Source: Carex sylvatica
Taxonomy: Eukaryota; Streptophyta; Magnoliopsida; Poales; Cyperaceae
Reading direction: 5' to 3'
NCBI GenBank assembly: GCA_964058845.1
Contig: CAXKVR010000214.1
Span: 1-52,370, forward strand
DNA: 52,370 nt
Positions 1 to 10,932 of this stretch are shown in pieces. The first letter of the stretch is position 1. Every line of letters begins with the position of its first letter. The translations under genes were made by a program, and so were the position numbers. A model generated the notes under the pieces. It saw only the letters and a list, made by a program, of their open reading frames with translations. It did no database searches and was not told the origin of the DNA.

Positions 1-252
1 ATGGTTTGACGGCTTGATAGAAAACTAAATCATTCATTAAAAGCTAAATTAGATTAATGCCCTAATATATGAAAAAAAAAATAGTGAAAAAATGACTTGT
101 TCTCTAAAAAGAAGATTCCTTCTAATAGGCAAAAAAAAATGTACAAAATAATGGATAGATATGTTACTTGTACATTATTTACTGTACCAGTAATTTACAA
201 ATGCAACTTCTGTATTCAATGTTCTTTCTCTGTTTTTTTTTCCTCAATTCAG

Positions 253-1674
253 GTTATATACGAAGATTTACCATCAAACCTATGTGCAATCCGTGATTAT
301 GCTGAAAAAATAGAACTTGCCAAGACCGGGTCCATTGATCCTCCTGTTACACCAACCTCACATGATCCCTACAGCTTACAATTTCTCCAAAAGAGTCTTG
401 CCAACCAAGTATCCATTTTCCAACCCTCTAAAAGTGCCAATTCGCAAAGACCAAAAGTGCCGGGTTTGCAAACTGACATGGAGGTGTTAAAATCAGAAAT
501 TCTAGGGTTCATTTCGACATATGGGCAAGACGGGTTCATGCCCATGAGAAAACAACTCAGGCAACATGGAAGGGTGGATATTGAAAAGGCGATAACAAAA
601 ATGGGTGGTTTTAGAAAAGTAGCAGGGTTGATGAATTTATCTTTGGCTTATAAGGATAGAAAGCCCAAAGGTTATTGGGATAATTTGGAAAATTTGCATG
701 TAGAGGTACTACTATACCTTCCATAATTTTTATATAGCTTTAATTTTTATATTTTTCGTTAATTATGAAATGTCCTAGCATTTTTGGTTAAAAATCTGTT
801 AAAATTGCAGATTAGAAGATTCCAGAGAAATTGGGGGATGGATCCCACATTTATGCCGAGCCGAAAATCTTTTGAGCGTGCTGGTAATTCGAAAATTTGA
901 AAGTATTTTGTTAATTGATCCAAACCAAATTTGTATTTCAATGTGGTTTTCCTATTAGTTAATTTGGAATCTTTTTTCCTTAGTGAGGCTATGGTGCTTT
1001 GCAAAGCACCGGATGGGTCTGTGGTATGGATTCATATCTTTGTTTTTAATATTCAAACAGTCGATCTGAACTGCTCAACATGATCTCCATATGAAAATGT
1101 ATTTTGAGACCAAATTTTGCATTTAAAAAATATATATATATTAGTTTTTTAAATAGGTAGAAAATCAGTGCATTCTGGGATGGTTCAAAATTTTTAAGAT
1201 CAAGTGATTTTCTACTTATTTAAAAAAATAGTAAAAAAATTCTAAAGGAATGTAAAATTTTCTATCAAGTACATTTCCATATGGAGATCATTATGAACGG
1301 TTTAAATCAACTATTTGAACTTTAAAAACGAAGATATCGATCCATAGTACGAACCAATCCACGCTATGCATACTACCATAGCCTCACTCATTTAAAAATA
1401 TAATTTTCTTCTTACAAGCTTGTTATATAATTGCACAGGAAGGTACGACATTGCACGAGCACTGGAGAAATGGGGAGGGTTACAGGAGGTATCACGCCTC
1501 CTATCTCTCCAGTTGAGGCGAACCAAGAAGCGGTCCAGTTCTGACGAAGAAGACGATCCCCTTGATTATGAACTAGGCACCATTAATGGAAGCAAAGTTA
1601 TTATGAACAAGGCAAGTTCATCTCAAGAAGCACAGAAATGGATAGCAAAATATCAAGATTTAGATATTGACTGA
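253..1674 (+). CDS. HCF145-like plastid RNA-binding protein, C-terminal exons (5' end outside window)
   Basis: Three exons: 253-705, 811-883 and 1439-1674, joined by GT-AG introns with the frame kept throughout (about 253 C-terminal residues). The first exon opens with a LPSNLCAIRDYAEKIE segment like the end of a START/SRPBCC (COQ10-type) domain. Two copies of a short motif follow, of the form FMP.RK....GR.DI..A..K.GG....: FMPMRKQLRQHGRVDIEKA in exon one, and FMPSRKSFERAGRYDIARA split across exons two and three. These resemble the TMR (transcript-binding) motifs of Arabidopsis HCF145, which stabilises plastid psaA mRNA. The protein ends in an acidic, serine-rich tail before TGA at 1672-1674. 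The family name is from memory and moderately sure; the exon structure is clear. Positions 1-252 are intron, and an in-frame extension upstream of 253 lacks coding character. Confidence 0.65.
983..1388. mobile_element. Foldback MITE in the last intron of the HCF145-like gene
   Basis: Terminal inverted repeat GTGAGGCTATGGT at 983-995 matches ACCATAGCCTCAC at 1376-1388. The inverted similarity continues inwards for roughly 150-200 bp per arm: CATGATCTCCATATG near 1079-1093 faces CATATGGAGATCAT near 1279-1292. It accounts for most of the 555-bp intron. No clean target duplication was found. Related arms occur near 3655-3975 and 45245-45525. Confidence 0.7.
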
Positions 1675-1771
1675 TAATGCATTGACAATTTGACATCTTA
1701 AAAGAAAGAAAGAAAAGTAAAAAAAAAAAAAATGATCTTTTATTGATAATGCATTGACAATTTGACATCTT
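1672..1771 (+). repeat. 28-bp direct repeat spanning the stop codon
   Basis: The 28 bases at 1672-1699, which begin with the TGA stop of the HCF145-like gene, recur exactly at 1744-1771 in its 3' flank. The spacing is 72 bp and the spacer is A-rich. A local duplication in the 3' UTR. Confidence 0.8.
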
Positions 1772-3654
1772 CTTTGTAAACCTTTTTTTTTTAAATGTGG
1801 TAAATAGAATTACGAATTTACAAAAATATGTAAGCTCTCATGTCTTTTTTTTTATAATTAATTGTTCTTGGCCTAATTAAAACCAGATAAAATGTACGAT
1901 AAAAAACACAAGATTTGAATGTTTATCATCTCTTTTTAAAAGACTTTCAAAACAGTAAATCAATGAACTGTGTTTACAAAAGGATTGCAGCGTTTGCTTC
2001 TAAAACAGAAAATTACACTTTTATTCTTTCGTTTTACAAGGTCCTACGAAATTTTTTTAATTCTTACTTGATTTTTTTTTTTTAATCCATTAAAAATGAT
2101 TGTTCATTGTAAGTACTAAAGCTAATATCAGCAAACGCTTTTTAAGATTTGCACAGTTCTGCCGCCTTCTGTGTTGAAACTCCCTATTAGTTAACTCCGT
2201 ACTCGCATTTAATTGCAGATTAGCATTTCTAGAATTTGAACGTGCCTCTTTCTATGCGATATATCGGTTCTGTGGTACTTTTTTTTTTTTTATATCACAA
2301 TACTCATCTCATTTTTATCACAAAAAAAGTTCGATATGTACAGTGATTTATTTTTATATTGAAGTTAATACATAAATTATCACGATAATAAAATTGCACT
2401 ATAGTGCGCAATAGCTACATTATAGTTTTTTTCAGACTTTAAATGTTAGTGTTATCAACTATTTTCAGTGCTATCAGCTTTTTTTTTTAGTTTTTTCGCG
2501 ATGATTTGATAATTGCTATTTAAAACCTTGAAAATTATATATCTATGCTGCATGTATTTTAATATTTAATCATGTGGTATGGAAAAACAATATAATTGAT
2601 GTTAATTGTACCTTGATATTGATTATATAGCACAGAAAAAGACAATGTAGATCATACCTATTGTTTAGAGATTGTAGTTATAATTTACTAAAAGTATCTA
2701 CATTTATAGGAATTTTTTCTGGCGCATTGTTGTTCCTTTGTGTAATTGTGTTCTTTTTAGTGTAATATACTTCTTTACGTTGATTAGATGTTCAAAAAAT
2801 ATATTCATATATAATTTATTTGACATTATTATTCACCCAATATAGAAGAATAAAAAATTGGTTGTATAGCTTTTTATTTGTTCAGTTTGTAGATTTTGTA
2901 CTCAAGATAAATTATTTTGTCAAATGTTTGATATTAACCACACTGCAGTAAAAGGAATAAGCCTCATTCTGTACTTATTCGTTTTCATTTGGGATTTTTA
3001 TATCTACAATATATTTATTGCTATTTAGTGTTTAATATTGACTAATAAATTTATAAATATTAATATGCTATTATCGTATGAATTGCATATGCCGTTTTTA
3101 TTTATTTTTCAACTAAATATATTTAAAGGATGATATTTGATTAATTTGTTTTATTTCACATATTTTAGACTTTATTTTCTTAATTTTAATAAATAAATCA
3201 ATAACTGACAATGTTCATTAAGTTGAGGCTGTTTGCTTATTTGTACATAATATTAGAAGATGTTTTGAGCCTCGAATTATACAAAAAAGAAATATAACTA
3301 TAAAATAATTAAATATACTTTTATTGCTTAGTTATATATACAATATATTTCTTGCTATTTAATATCAACTAATAGGTTTATAAAATTGATATACTTTTAT
3401 CGTATGAATTGCATTTGCCGTTGTTTTCAACTAAATATTAAAAAAAATGATATTTGATATAATTTGTTTCATTTCACATATTTGTTATATGCCGTTGTTC
3501 ACATAATCTCTTAATTTTAACTAATGAATCTATAAGTGACTGTTTCATTTCACATATTTACTCTCTAATTATAAAAAAAAATATAGCTACAAAATGATTA
3601 AATTAATAAACTAAATAGTCAAACTTCACATCTAGTTATATTTAATGAGGGTTC
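1772..3654. repeat. AT-rich intergenic spacer with a two-unit tandem repeat
   Basis: No gene seen. About 2995-3330 and 3340-3620 are diverged copies of one unit: both hold a 'caatatattt.ttgctattta' stretch, then 'atcgtatgaattgcat.tgccg', then 'tttcacatatt'. The rest is low-complexity AT-rich DNA. Near 2395-2530 there is a weak relative of the 'ctaaatagcg' hAT-like MITEs seen at 9.05 kb and 30.0 kb. Confidence 0.55.
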
Positions 3655-3975
3655 CAATACCTCATACTTTTCATACTTCATCATATCTTAAATTTTACAA
3701 CTTTGTTTTCAAAGTTTAAATTGCCGATCTAAACCGCTCAACATGATATCTATACTAAAATATATTTAGGGATGAAATGTTATAATTTTTGAACGGTTCG
3801 AAAAAAGTGCTTTTGTACCAATCTGAAAAAATAGGAAAACATTTCCAAAAAATTAAAATTTCATCTCCAAACATATTTTAGTATGAATATCATGTTGAGC
3901 AGTTTAGAACAACAATTTGAATTTGAATTTGAAAAATAAAAATATTAAGTATGAGAAGGTACGAAAGACAATTAT
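3655..3975. mobile_element. Foldback MITE, same family as 983-1388
   Basis: Arms beginning near 'ccaatacctcatacttttc' (about 3655) and ending near 'aagtatgagaaggtacg' (about 3965) are inverted relative to each other. The inner motif ATCTAAACCGCTCAACATGAT (left) faces ATCATGTTGAGCAGTTTAGA (right). The same inner motif is present in the intron MITE at 983-1388. Borders are approximate. Confidence 0.6.
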
Positions 3976-3984
3976 TAAAGGAAT

Positions 3985-4155
3985 TTATATCCTCTGAGAT
4001 AGCTCAAATTTTGCGTGACTTTTTGGAAAATCTAGACCGTTCAAATACAGTCTACACGAATCTCGAAGCTCAATAATACTGGGCCCCTGCACTACCCCCG
4101 AATAGGCACCCGACACGTCGGTCACGCAAAAGTTGAGATATCTCAGAAGATACGC
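3985..4155. mobile_element. Small foldback element next to the tRNA gene
   Basis: About 32-bp imperfect inverted repeats: 3988-4020 (with GCTCAAATTTTGCGTGAC) and about 4120-4152 (with GTCACGCAAAAGTTGAGA). The loop is relatively GC-rich. It ends about 25 bp from the tRNA terminator. Confidence 0.65.
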
Positions 4156-4174
4156 ACTCTTATTAAAGGCACAC

Positions 4175-4181
4175 AAAAAAA
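4175..4181 (-). terminator. Pol III terminator of tRNA-Gln
   Basis: A run of T on the minus strand directly follows the discriminator base of the tRNA, the usual RNA polymerase III stop. Confidence 0.8.
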
Positions 4182-4253
4182 AGGTCTCGCCGGGATTCGA
4201 ACCCAGGTCGCCAGATTCAAAGTCTGGAGTGCTAACCACTACACTACGAAACC
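4182..4253 (-). tRNA. tRNA-Gln (anticodon UUG)
   Basis: A complete 72-nt cloverleaf on the minus strand. The acceptor stem GGTTTCG pairs with CGAGACC (one G-U), the D stem GTGT with GCAC, the anticodon stem CCAGA with TCTGG, and the T stem CTGGG with CCCGG around TTCGAAT. The anticodon loop CTTTGAA gives anticodon TTG, which reads CAA (Gln). The internal B box GGTTCGAATCC is perfect. No intron is present and CCA is not encoded, as expected for a nuclear tRNA gene. Confidence 0.93.
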
Positions 4254-4465
4254 GTTGATGTCTTCTAGGCATTATAGTGATACATATAGCAAATCAAATT
4301 GCCTGGAAGATGCAGCAAACAACTGAAGAACAATTATTGAAGATTCTGTTAAATTGACTAGTTACATAGTTAATACTCAACAAATTATAAAATATATCTT
4401 ACCTAATTTTTGTTGCTATTAATTACAGTCCTAGTATTTGCTATATCTCTCAACCTAATATATCG

Positions 4466-4508
<43 letters not shown>

Positions 4509-4847
4509 AATGATTGAAGAAGCCACTTCATCAGTTAAAGCCGCATAAATTTCAATAAATATCTACTCTTATAATTTTGATCAATCATCAACGGCAAGGC
4601 CACTTTCAAATATAATAAAAAGAGCTATGGAATTATGATATGGAATAATGTAAGGCTCCTAAAGTTCTATTATAGTTCCTTAACATTGGAAATTAATCTA
4701 ATCTCCTTACAATATATTTAGATTACTCCAATTTGCATATAATACCCAAAATTACAGAAGCTTAATAAAAATAAAAATAAAAATTAATTGTATAATACTA
4801 CAATATGAACAGTTTGACAAACTCTAATTTCATTTACAAATCTTGAA
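4254..4847. other. Intergenic spacer with a TA microsatellite
   Basis: No gene seen. A (TA)n run of about 35 bp lies at 4470-4505. The rest is AT-rich and includes the 3' flank of the receptor-like kinase. Confidence 0.8.
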
Positions 4848-7298
4848 TTAATGCGGGTCCAACTCATCATCCTTCACCAAAACCGACTCCTCCAGTGCAC
4901 CCGGTGTACACACCATGAATGAACCCGTAGCCTCCCTGTCACCGGCACCTGTAACATTCAGACTCGTCTCCAGTGGCACTCTAGGTGGAGGGGCCCGCTC
5001 GACCTCCATTACCCCTTCTAGCATTTGCACCACCTTCCCCATTGATGGCCTCATGGAAGGCTGCTCCTGTATACACCAGAAACACACTTTCAAAGCCCTT
5101 TCAATTTGCTCCATATCCAAATCTATACAAACAACCCTCTGATCAAGTATGTTTTCGAAATCGCCCCTCTCAAACTCCTCGTAAGCCCACATTGAGAACT
5201 TCTTTCGGCCGGTTTCTTCTGACACGTCGAAGTTTCTTCGGCCACTTATAAGCTCGAGCAATACCATGCCGTAACTATACACGTCGGATTTGGATGTTAT
5301 CGGTAAATTCGCTAGCCATTCGGGCGCCAAGTATCCCCGTGTCCCACGCACACTTGTTAGCGTGCGGTTCCGGTGGTCCTTAGCATTGATCAACTTTGCC
5401 AACCCGAAATCTGAAACCTTCGCATTGAAGTTCTCGTCGAGTAAAATATTCTCCGGCTTTATGTCACAATGCACAATACAATCACGGCATTCTTCGTGTA
5501 GGTACGTCACGCCACGGGCTGTACCGACAGCTATGTTGAAGCGGATTGGCCATGATAAATGCTTCCCGTCCCCGAAAAGGTACGCATCAAGGGATCCATT
5601 TTTCATAAACTCATATACCAACAACCGATGCCTTCCTTCCGAGCAAAACCCTATTAAACGCACCAGATTTAAATGGTGAGTGCTACTAATAGTGGCCACC
5701 TCCATACGAAATTGCTTCTCGCCTTGTTCAATTCCCTCGAGCCGTTTAACTGCAACCGAAATGCGGTTCACCAAGCCACGATAAACCGTGCCGAACCCGC
5801 CCGATCCCAACCTCTCTTTAAACCCTCTTGTGGCACGGCTCAATTCCTTGTATGAGAATTGCACAGGAGCACCTGATGCGTACTCAAGGAGTGCGTATTG
5901 ACCCGATGGTGACCCGCCATATTTTGGGCTATTGCGACAAAAACACCACCAAAGGCCCCACTCGAGCAAAACCAACCCAAAGATTGTACCGACAACTATT
6001 ACTACAACCACCCAAGAACGTACCTGAGAGGGTCCCCCATTTGATCCGGCTGAACCCGAGGGAGCCGGGTTTGGTACAGCAGGTGGGCACACCTTTACAT
6101 AAGATGTGCTAGGCAAGGTTGCCGATTGATACGCGCTAACAAAATCATCCACCTTTAAATAGCACAAACCTGACCCATCACCAAGAGCGGTTGAAGCAAC
6201 ACAAGATGAACCCGTTAAGCAGTTTTGATGGCACGCAGTTAAACCGACAAAATATCTCTCATTTGATACTTCAGGCGGGTAAGTTAAAAACTGTGTGTTA
6301 TCCAATTCTAACATGGTAGAGTTTGTGGGGCACTTGCTCAGATCCACGGTTCTCTTACACCCGCCTCTCGGGTTGGATGGATTGATGAATTCAAAATTTT
6401 TGGAGGGGCAGATGCAAATAGGAGATGTATTATTGTACGTGCACAAGCCGTAATTCCCACAATAACCAAAAACATCGCATTGCTCGGTTACAGCTGACCA
6501 CTGTTCAGCTTCATTAGCAGATGATCCAGGGGATGCACTGTAAGCCCGGAAATTACCATCACTGTCAAGCCGTAAAAACCGAAGCATGGTAGTAGTATCG
6601 CCATAATTATTGCTATAGGCAATAACTACGGTTGAGTTAAGAGACCCATCGTAAATTTGAACTATGCCATTTGATTGTAAGGACAGAACCGGTGAGGTTA
6701 AGTTTCGGTTTTGCGTGTAAGTCGTGTTATAGCCATTGTTGAAATACTCGATAGTACTGTTGAACTTGAGAGTGAGGTTTCCTGATTGTAGGAGAGAGAA
6801 AGAGTATGAATTTGAGGTGAGGGTTTGGTTTAAGGTGAAATTTTGTCCCGTTATAATAGTGTCCGTTGGGTGTTCGAAGGATTGCCACACAGAAGAACTT
6901 GAATTTTTTAGCACAAAGTTACCAGTGTCAAGCAAGGATGCAGAGGTTACACCAAGAGATGACGTGTCACTCTGCCAAAGGATGTTGCCAGACGAATTTT
7001 GAAGCACCAAGTTGCCTGATTGGAGGAGGCGGAGGAACCCACCTGAGTCGACAAGAGGCGGGCCTGGTGGATTCCAGATTGGTACAGAGTAGTAAGAGAT
7101 GGCAGGATAGTAGAGGTTAGGCGAAGTCTGAGGCGAAACAAAGGAGAGAACGAAGGTGCCGTTTGGGCAAGGCCATGAAGAGGAAGAGTTCAGTGGGGTT
7201 ATAATTGAGCCGAGAGGGACATCAGCAGAGGTGGTGAGGAAGGGGATGAGAGAGAAAAGGAGGGAGAAAGTTAGGGTTTGTAGAGCAAAAGGTCGCAT
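4848..7298 (-). CDS. G-type lectin S-receptor-like Ser/Thr kinase (At1g34300 type)
   Basis: An intronless 816-residue receptor kinase of the plasma membrane. The first ATG in frame is at 7298; the frame extends 42 bp upstream only through a TTG. From that ATG there is a signal peptide (about 1-25, ending LTTSA), a B-lectin domain (about 28-150), many N-glycosylation sequons, a cysteine-rich EGF-like stretch (about 267-305, CDVFGYCGNYGLC), a PAN-like segment (about 337-404), a membrane span (about 427-453) and a kinase domain. Kinase landmarks: Gly loop GSGGFG (498-503), Lys518 in VAVK, catalytic loop HCDIKPEN (Asp612), DFG (630-632), APE (658-660). Cys replaces Arg before the catalytic Asp, so this is a non-RD kinase. 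Nothing is broken, and it closely resembles Arabidopsis At1g34300. The ligand is unknown. Confidence 0.95.
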   Translation of the reverse strand: MRPFALQTLTFSLLFSLIPFLTTSADVPLGSIITPLNSSSSWPCPNGTFVLSFVSPQTSPNLYYPAISYYSVPIWNPPGPPLVDSGGFLRLLQSGNLVLQNSSGNILWQSDTSSLGVTSASLLDTGNFVLKNSSSSVWQSFEHPTDTIITGQNFTLNQTLTSNSYSFSLLQSGNLTLKFNSTIEYFNNGYNTTYTQNRNLTSPVLSLQSNGIVQIYDGSLNSTVVIAYSNNYGDTTTMLRFLRLDSDGNFRAYSASPGSSANEAEQWSAVTEQCDVFGYCGNYGLCTYNNTSPICICPSKNFEFINPSNPRGGCKRTVDLSKCPTNSTMLELDNTQFLTYPPEVSNERYFVGLTACHQNCLTGSSCVASTALGDGSGLCYLKVDDFVSAYQSATLPSTSYVKVCPPAVPNPAPSGSAGSNGGPSQVRSWVVVVIVVGTIFGLVLLEWGLWWCFCRNSPKYGGSPSGQYALLEYASGAPVQFSYKELSRATRGFKERLGSGGFGTVYRGLVNRISVAVKRLEGIEQGEKQFRMEVATISSTHHLNLVRLIGFCSEGRHRLLVYEFMKNGSLDAYLFGDGKHLSWPIRFNIAVGTARGVTYLHEECRDCIVHCDIKPENILLDENFNAKVSDFGLAKLINAKDHRNRTLTSVRGTRGYLAPEWLANLPITSKSDVYSYGMVLLELISGRRNFDVSEETGRKKFSMWAYEEFERGDFENILDQRVVCIDLDMEQIERALKVCFWCIQEQPSMRPSMGKVVQMLEGVMEVERAPPPRVPLETSLNVTGAGDREATGSFMVCTPGALEESVLVKDDELDPH

Positions 7299-9045
7299 CT
7301 TTCGCCAAGAGGAGTTGTAGAGAAAATCTGAGCTCTTCAATTCAGTGATTGAGCTAAATCATTTCTCTCTCTTTTCTCCTTTTGAGAAGATATTTTAGTT
7401 AATTTAAATGGTGAAGGTCATAAGCGAAGAAGAAATGATAGAGAGAAGGGAGAAATTAAGAGCAAAGCAGAGTAGACCGCTATCTCATGGTGAGACTGGA
7501 AGAAAGGAAGTGAAAGGGACGATCATGGAAAAAAAAACAATCTGATTAAACACGGTACAAAGTTTATCTGGCAAACCAAATGACAATCTGAAGAAAATTT
7601 CAACTTACTGTCTCTAAACCACGTGTACGTAAGAAAATCTCCGATAATCCACCACTGCTGGAGTGAATGAATTCAAGTACCTACTAAATTCTTAGTACAC
7701 CTGGTCTTTCATAAACCGTGCACAAGATGTCCACTATATTTTAGCTTACACTGTGTTCAATATCGTACCCTGTCTATGCAATTTACACTCTACCCAGAGA
7801 CTTTTTGCTTTATTGCTTAGTCGTCGGAGTCCGGGTTCTGTGTTCCATATTTCTTGCATGTTTCATGTTTCATTCTACTGATTAACATAAACGACATAGA
7901 GGGGCTCAGTGTCAGATAAGTTCAACAGTGACTATGTAACAGAATATCATAAGAGTGTCCAGGGGACAGCATGTCTCTACAATTTGTTGTGTTTTTTCTT
8001 AGTCGTTGGATGAGAGATACCAAGAGATTTGAACGGTTACGATGAGGAGATGAACCAGTGGGGCCCAATAAGCAGGGATTATACGGACGTTGATGGAGCC
8101 GTGTCCGTGTGGGTTGGGTTGGCAGTTGAAAAATATAAATGCGGAGGTCTTTTGGTTCAGTCAACAAAGGCGGTCCGTTGTTTGAAAAGTCAAACCGTTA
8201 TTTTCATTTTAGCCCTTTAATTTTGTATTTTTGATATAGTAGTATCAAATAATTGCAAATTCAATGGCTGCTGATAGTCCTCCTACTGGACTGCTGCTTG
8301 AATCGAAAATCAAGTGTTGATTTGGTCGCTGTTTTTGACTAATTGTATTAGGACCTCACTTAACAGAGTCAAAATCACCAATTTTTGTTTTGTTTGCAAT
8401 GTACTTTTCTTTTGAAATTTTTGTTTTTTTCTTGCAGGAAAATTCCGAATTCCGTGTGATAAGCGATCATAGACCAATCCACATAATTGTTTTTTTTTTT
8501 TGCTTTATATATATTTCAAAAAATGGTACATAGAATTTATCATGTGTTTTTATTGGCAATAGATACATAATGTATTTTTTTTAATGTGCCAAGGGTATAT
8601 TCCAGATGGGGTTTGCAGAGGGAGGAGAAGAGAGGAAGCACTGTGTGGAGGTGAGATCTTGCCAGACTTCATCTGAACGGACAACTTTATTTATTTTAGA
8701 AGAGAAAACTTTTAAAAAAATCGGAGAAAAATAAACATTGTGCAGAGAGAAGCGGAGGAAAGAACCGTGTTCAATTTTAACAAAAATGGTCACTCTGCAA
8801 ATCAAAATGTAAGATTATTGTTTGTAAAAAAGCGAACACCCTTGTTACTTTCCTCCCCTTCCTCTAAGCGTTGAGTTCTGAAACACAATCTAAATCTCTG
8901 AGCTTTTAAGCTATATCACATTATATACATTTTTGTATATATTATTTTGATCGGTTGATTATTAATTAAATCATGCTTCTCTCTCCTTATTTTAAAAGGT
9001 ATGTGTATGATCATATATGCGCGTGAGATGCAATATAACCATTTA
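7299..9045. other. Upstream region of the receptor kinase and intergenic spacer
   Basis: The kinase's 5' UTR and promoter lie upstream of 7298 on the minus strand, with a pyrimidine-rich stretch on + around 7350-7385. No further gene can be supported; short open frames at 7922-8220 and 8581-8805 show no family similarity and lack coding character. Confidence 0.6.
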
Positions 9046-9049
9046 AATA

Positions 9050-9232
9050 ATCAGGGTTCTAAATAGCGCACTATAGTTAGTGGCACTATAGCGCTGCTAT
9101 AATATTTTTAGATCATAAAAACTATGACACTATTGATAATATAGTACGTTATAGTGCGCTATAGCAGCGTGATATGACAAAAGTGTCATTTTTTTGACCG
9201 TTCTACTATAACGCGATAAACGCTATTTAAAT
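9050..9232. mobile_element. hAT-like MITE with CTATAG-rich arms
   Basis: Starts GGTTCTAAATAGCGCACTAT and ends with an inverted AACGCTATTTAAAT. Internally it is built of 'cactatag/ctatagtgc' palindromes (for example GTTATAGTGCGCTATAGCAG near 9149-9168). Related 'ggttctaaatag' ends occur at about 29975, 41645 and 42055. Borders approximate, class inferred from the arms. Confidence 0.5.
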
Positions 9233-10883
9233 GTCTGTAAATAAAATAACTATTGTGTGTTGCTCCGTTGAATTATTGCAAAATTGTTTATCAATGCATA
9301 TGTCTTGGAAAAAAAAAATTTCTTTAATTATTTATGTCAAAAAAATTGATGCACATATTTATTGTCTTGTATGTCAATTTTGGTGCAATTCTAAATGTAT
9401 TTGACCATCTCATAGAAGTCGTGAAACTCAACTGTTAGAATTTTTAAATTGTTTAATAAATGACCAAACAACTTTTAAGTTGCTCTAAATTTAATGCACA
9501 ATTTTATCAAAAATACAAAATGAAGACTTGTATAAGTTAAAAATTTGAAGTTTCACACTTCATTACTTCAATTTCCTTAAAGATTGAGGATTGCTCCAAT
9601 CTCTAGATCAGACCAATAACTCTTTCACTTTGTTCCAAAGCGGAACTTGAAAAATTTGAATAGAGAACTAAATTATAAAATACATAATATATGAAAAGAC
9701 AAAAATAGTATGGTAAAATTGAACCCAATAACTCAAATATTAAATAAAATCCTAACCAATAGACTACAAGTATACATTTATTATTTTATGATGGAGGTTG
9801 TGGAAGACACGGAGTTTGGGGCGCTAAACTGTATACAAACATTAAAAAATTGAAAATTCAAGCAAAATTAATATAAATGATTAATGTTTTAAATGAAAGT
9901 GGCTTAACATCCCCTGATATACACAAATCCGCTACTAATTATTGTCTCTTCTCTCTTTCTTCCTCAATTGCTCTCATCTCGCTCCAAAACTTCATGCCAA
10001 GAGCGGAGAGGAGGAGAGGCAATGAAAATTTAGTCTCTTATGATTTAATAAAAATAATAAATTTTTGTAATTTACTTTCCTTATTTATAGAATATTTGTT
10101 TAATTAGAATAATAAATATGTCATGTTCTTGCTGAATATTATTATTTCTCAAATTCAGTCCTTACCATAGTAAATTTTTAGTTCCATCCGTATTTTACAC
10201 GGCACACAATGAACGCATTGATCCAAATTCCAAATTCAGTCCTTTACTTATGTGAATTTTCTTAATTTTAATTAGTTCAAGTGCTAACTAAAATCGTTGA
10301 AAAAGTCACATCAAATTTTATTATTAAATGACATCTTTACAATAATAAAAGAAAAGAAAGCCACGTTTTTTGCTCACAAATTTTCTGAGATGAACTGAAA
10401 ATATTGTTCTAAAAACTTCATGGGTATTGGGTAACATTTTTTCCATCATTTCATTTCCGACTCTACCCCTGGATCCCGGAAACAATTAAAATAACTGGCA
10501 CCTCGTTGTCAAACCTTATTAATAGCCATTATTCTTCAAAGAAAACTAACAGATTGGAACTTAATTTACTAAAAATAGGGAAAAAAAAAATACTTGAGGC
10601 TTTCAATTCCTATGTTCATGCCTATCTTCTGTAAAGACTGCAAAAAAAAAAAAAAAAAAAAAATATTGGTGACCCCAAAAATATAAACCATTTACATGTG
10701 CCTACCAATAGTTATCATTAATTGTTTTGCCAAAAAAATTGTATGGTTAGTAGTTTATACAAAATATTTTTAACTATCTAAATGTCCAATAGTAATTTAA
10801 TTCAACCAAGCACCAACGAAGACAATTAAACAAACAAAATCTAAAATAAGAAAAAAAAAATTATAAAGTCTCCAACCCATCCT
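9233..10883. other. Intergenic spacer
   Basis: AT-rich DNA without a supportable gene. It includes an A run of about 23 bp near 10641-10663, just upstream of the inhibitor gene promoter. Confidence 0.6.
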
Positions 10884-10890
10884 TATAAAA
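10884..10890 (+). promoter_or_regulatory. Putative TATA box of the propeptide-inhibitor gene
   Basis: TATAAAA at 10884-10890, about 43 bp before the ATG at 10933. The spacing would give a very short 5' UTR. Position and sequence only; no transcript evidence. Confidence 0.4.
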
Positions 10891-10932
10891 ACAAAAAGAA
10901 TTTACATATTCTGAAAACAAAACAAAGAAGAC

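Noticed and set aside
4915..7141. Plus-strand and other-frame ORFs across the receptor kinase
   Set aside because: Shadows of the intact kinase coding sequence on the minus strand.
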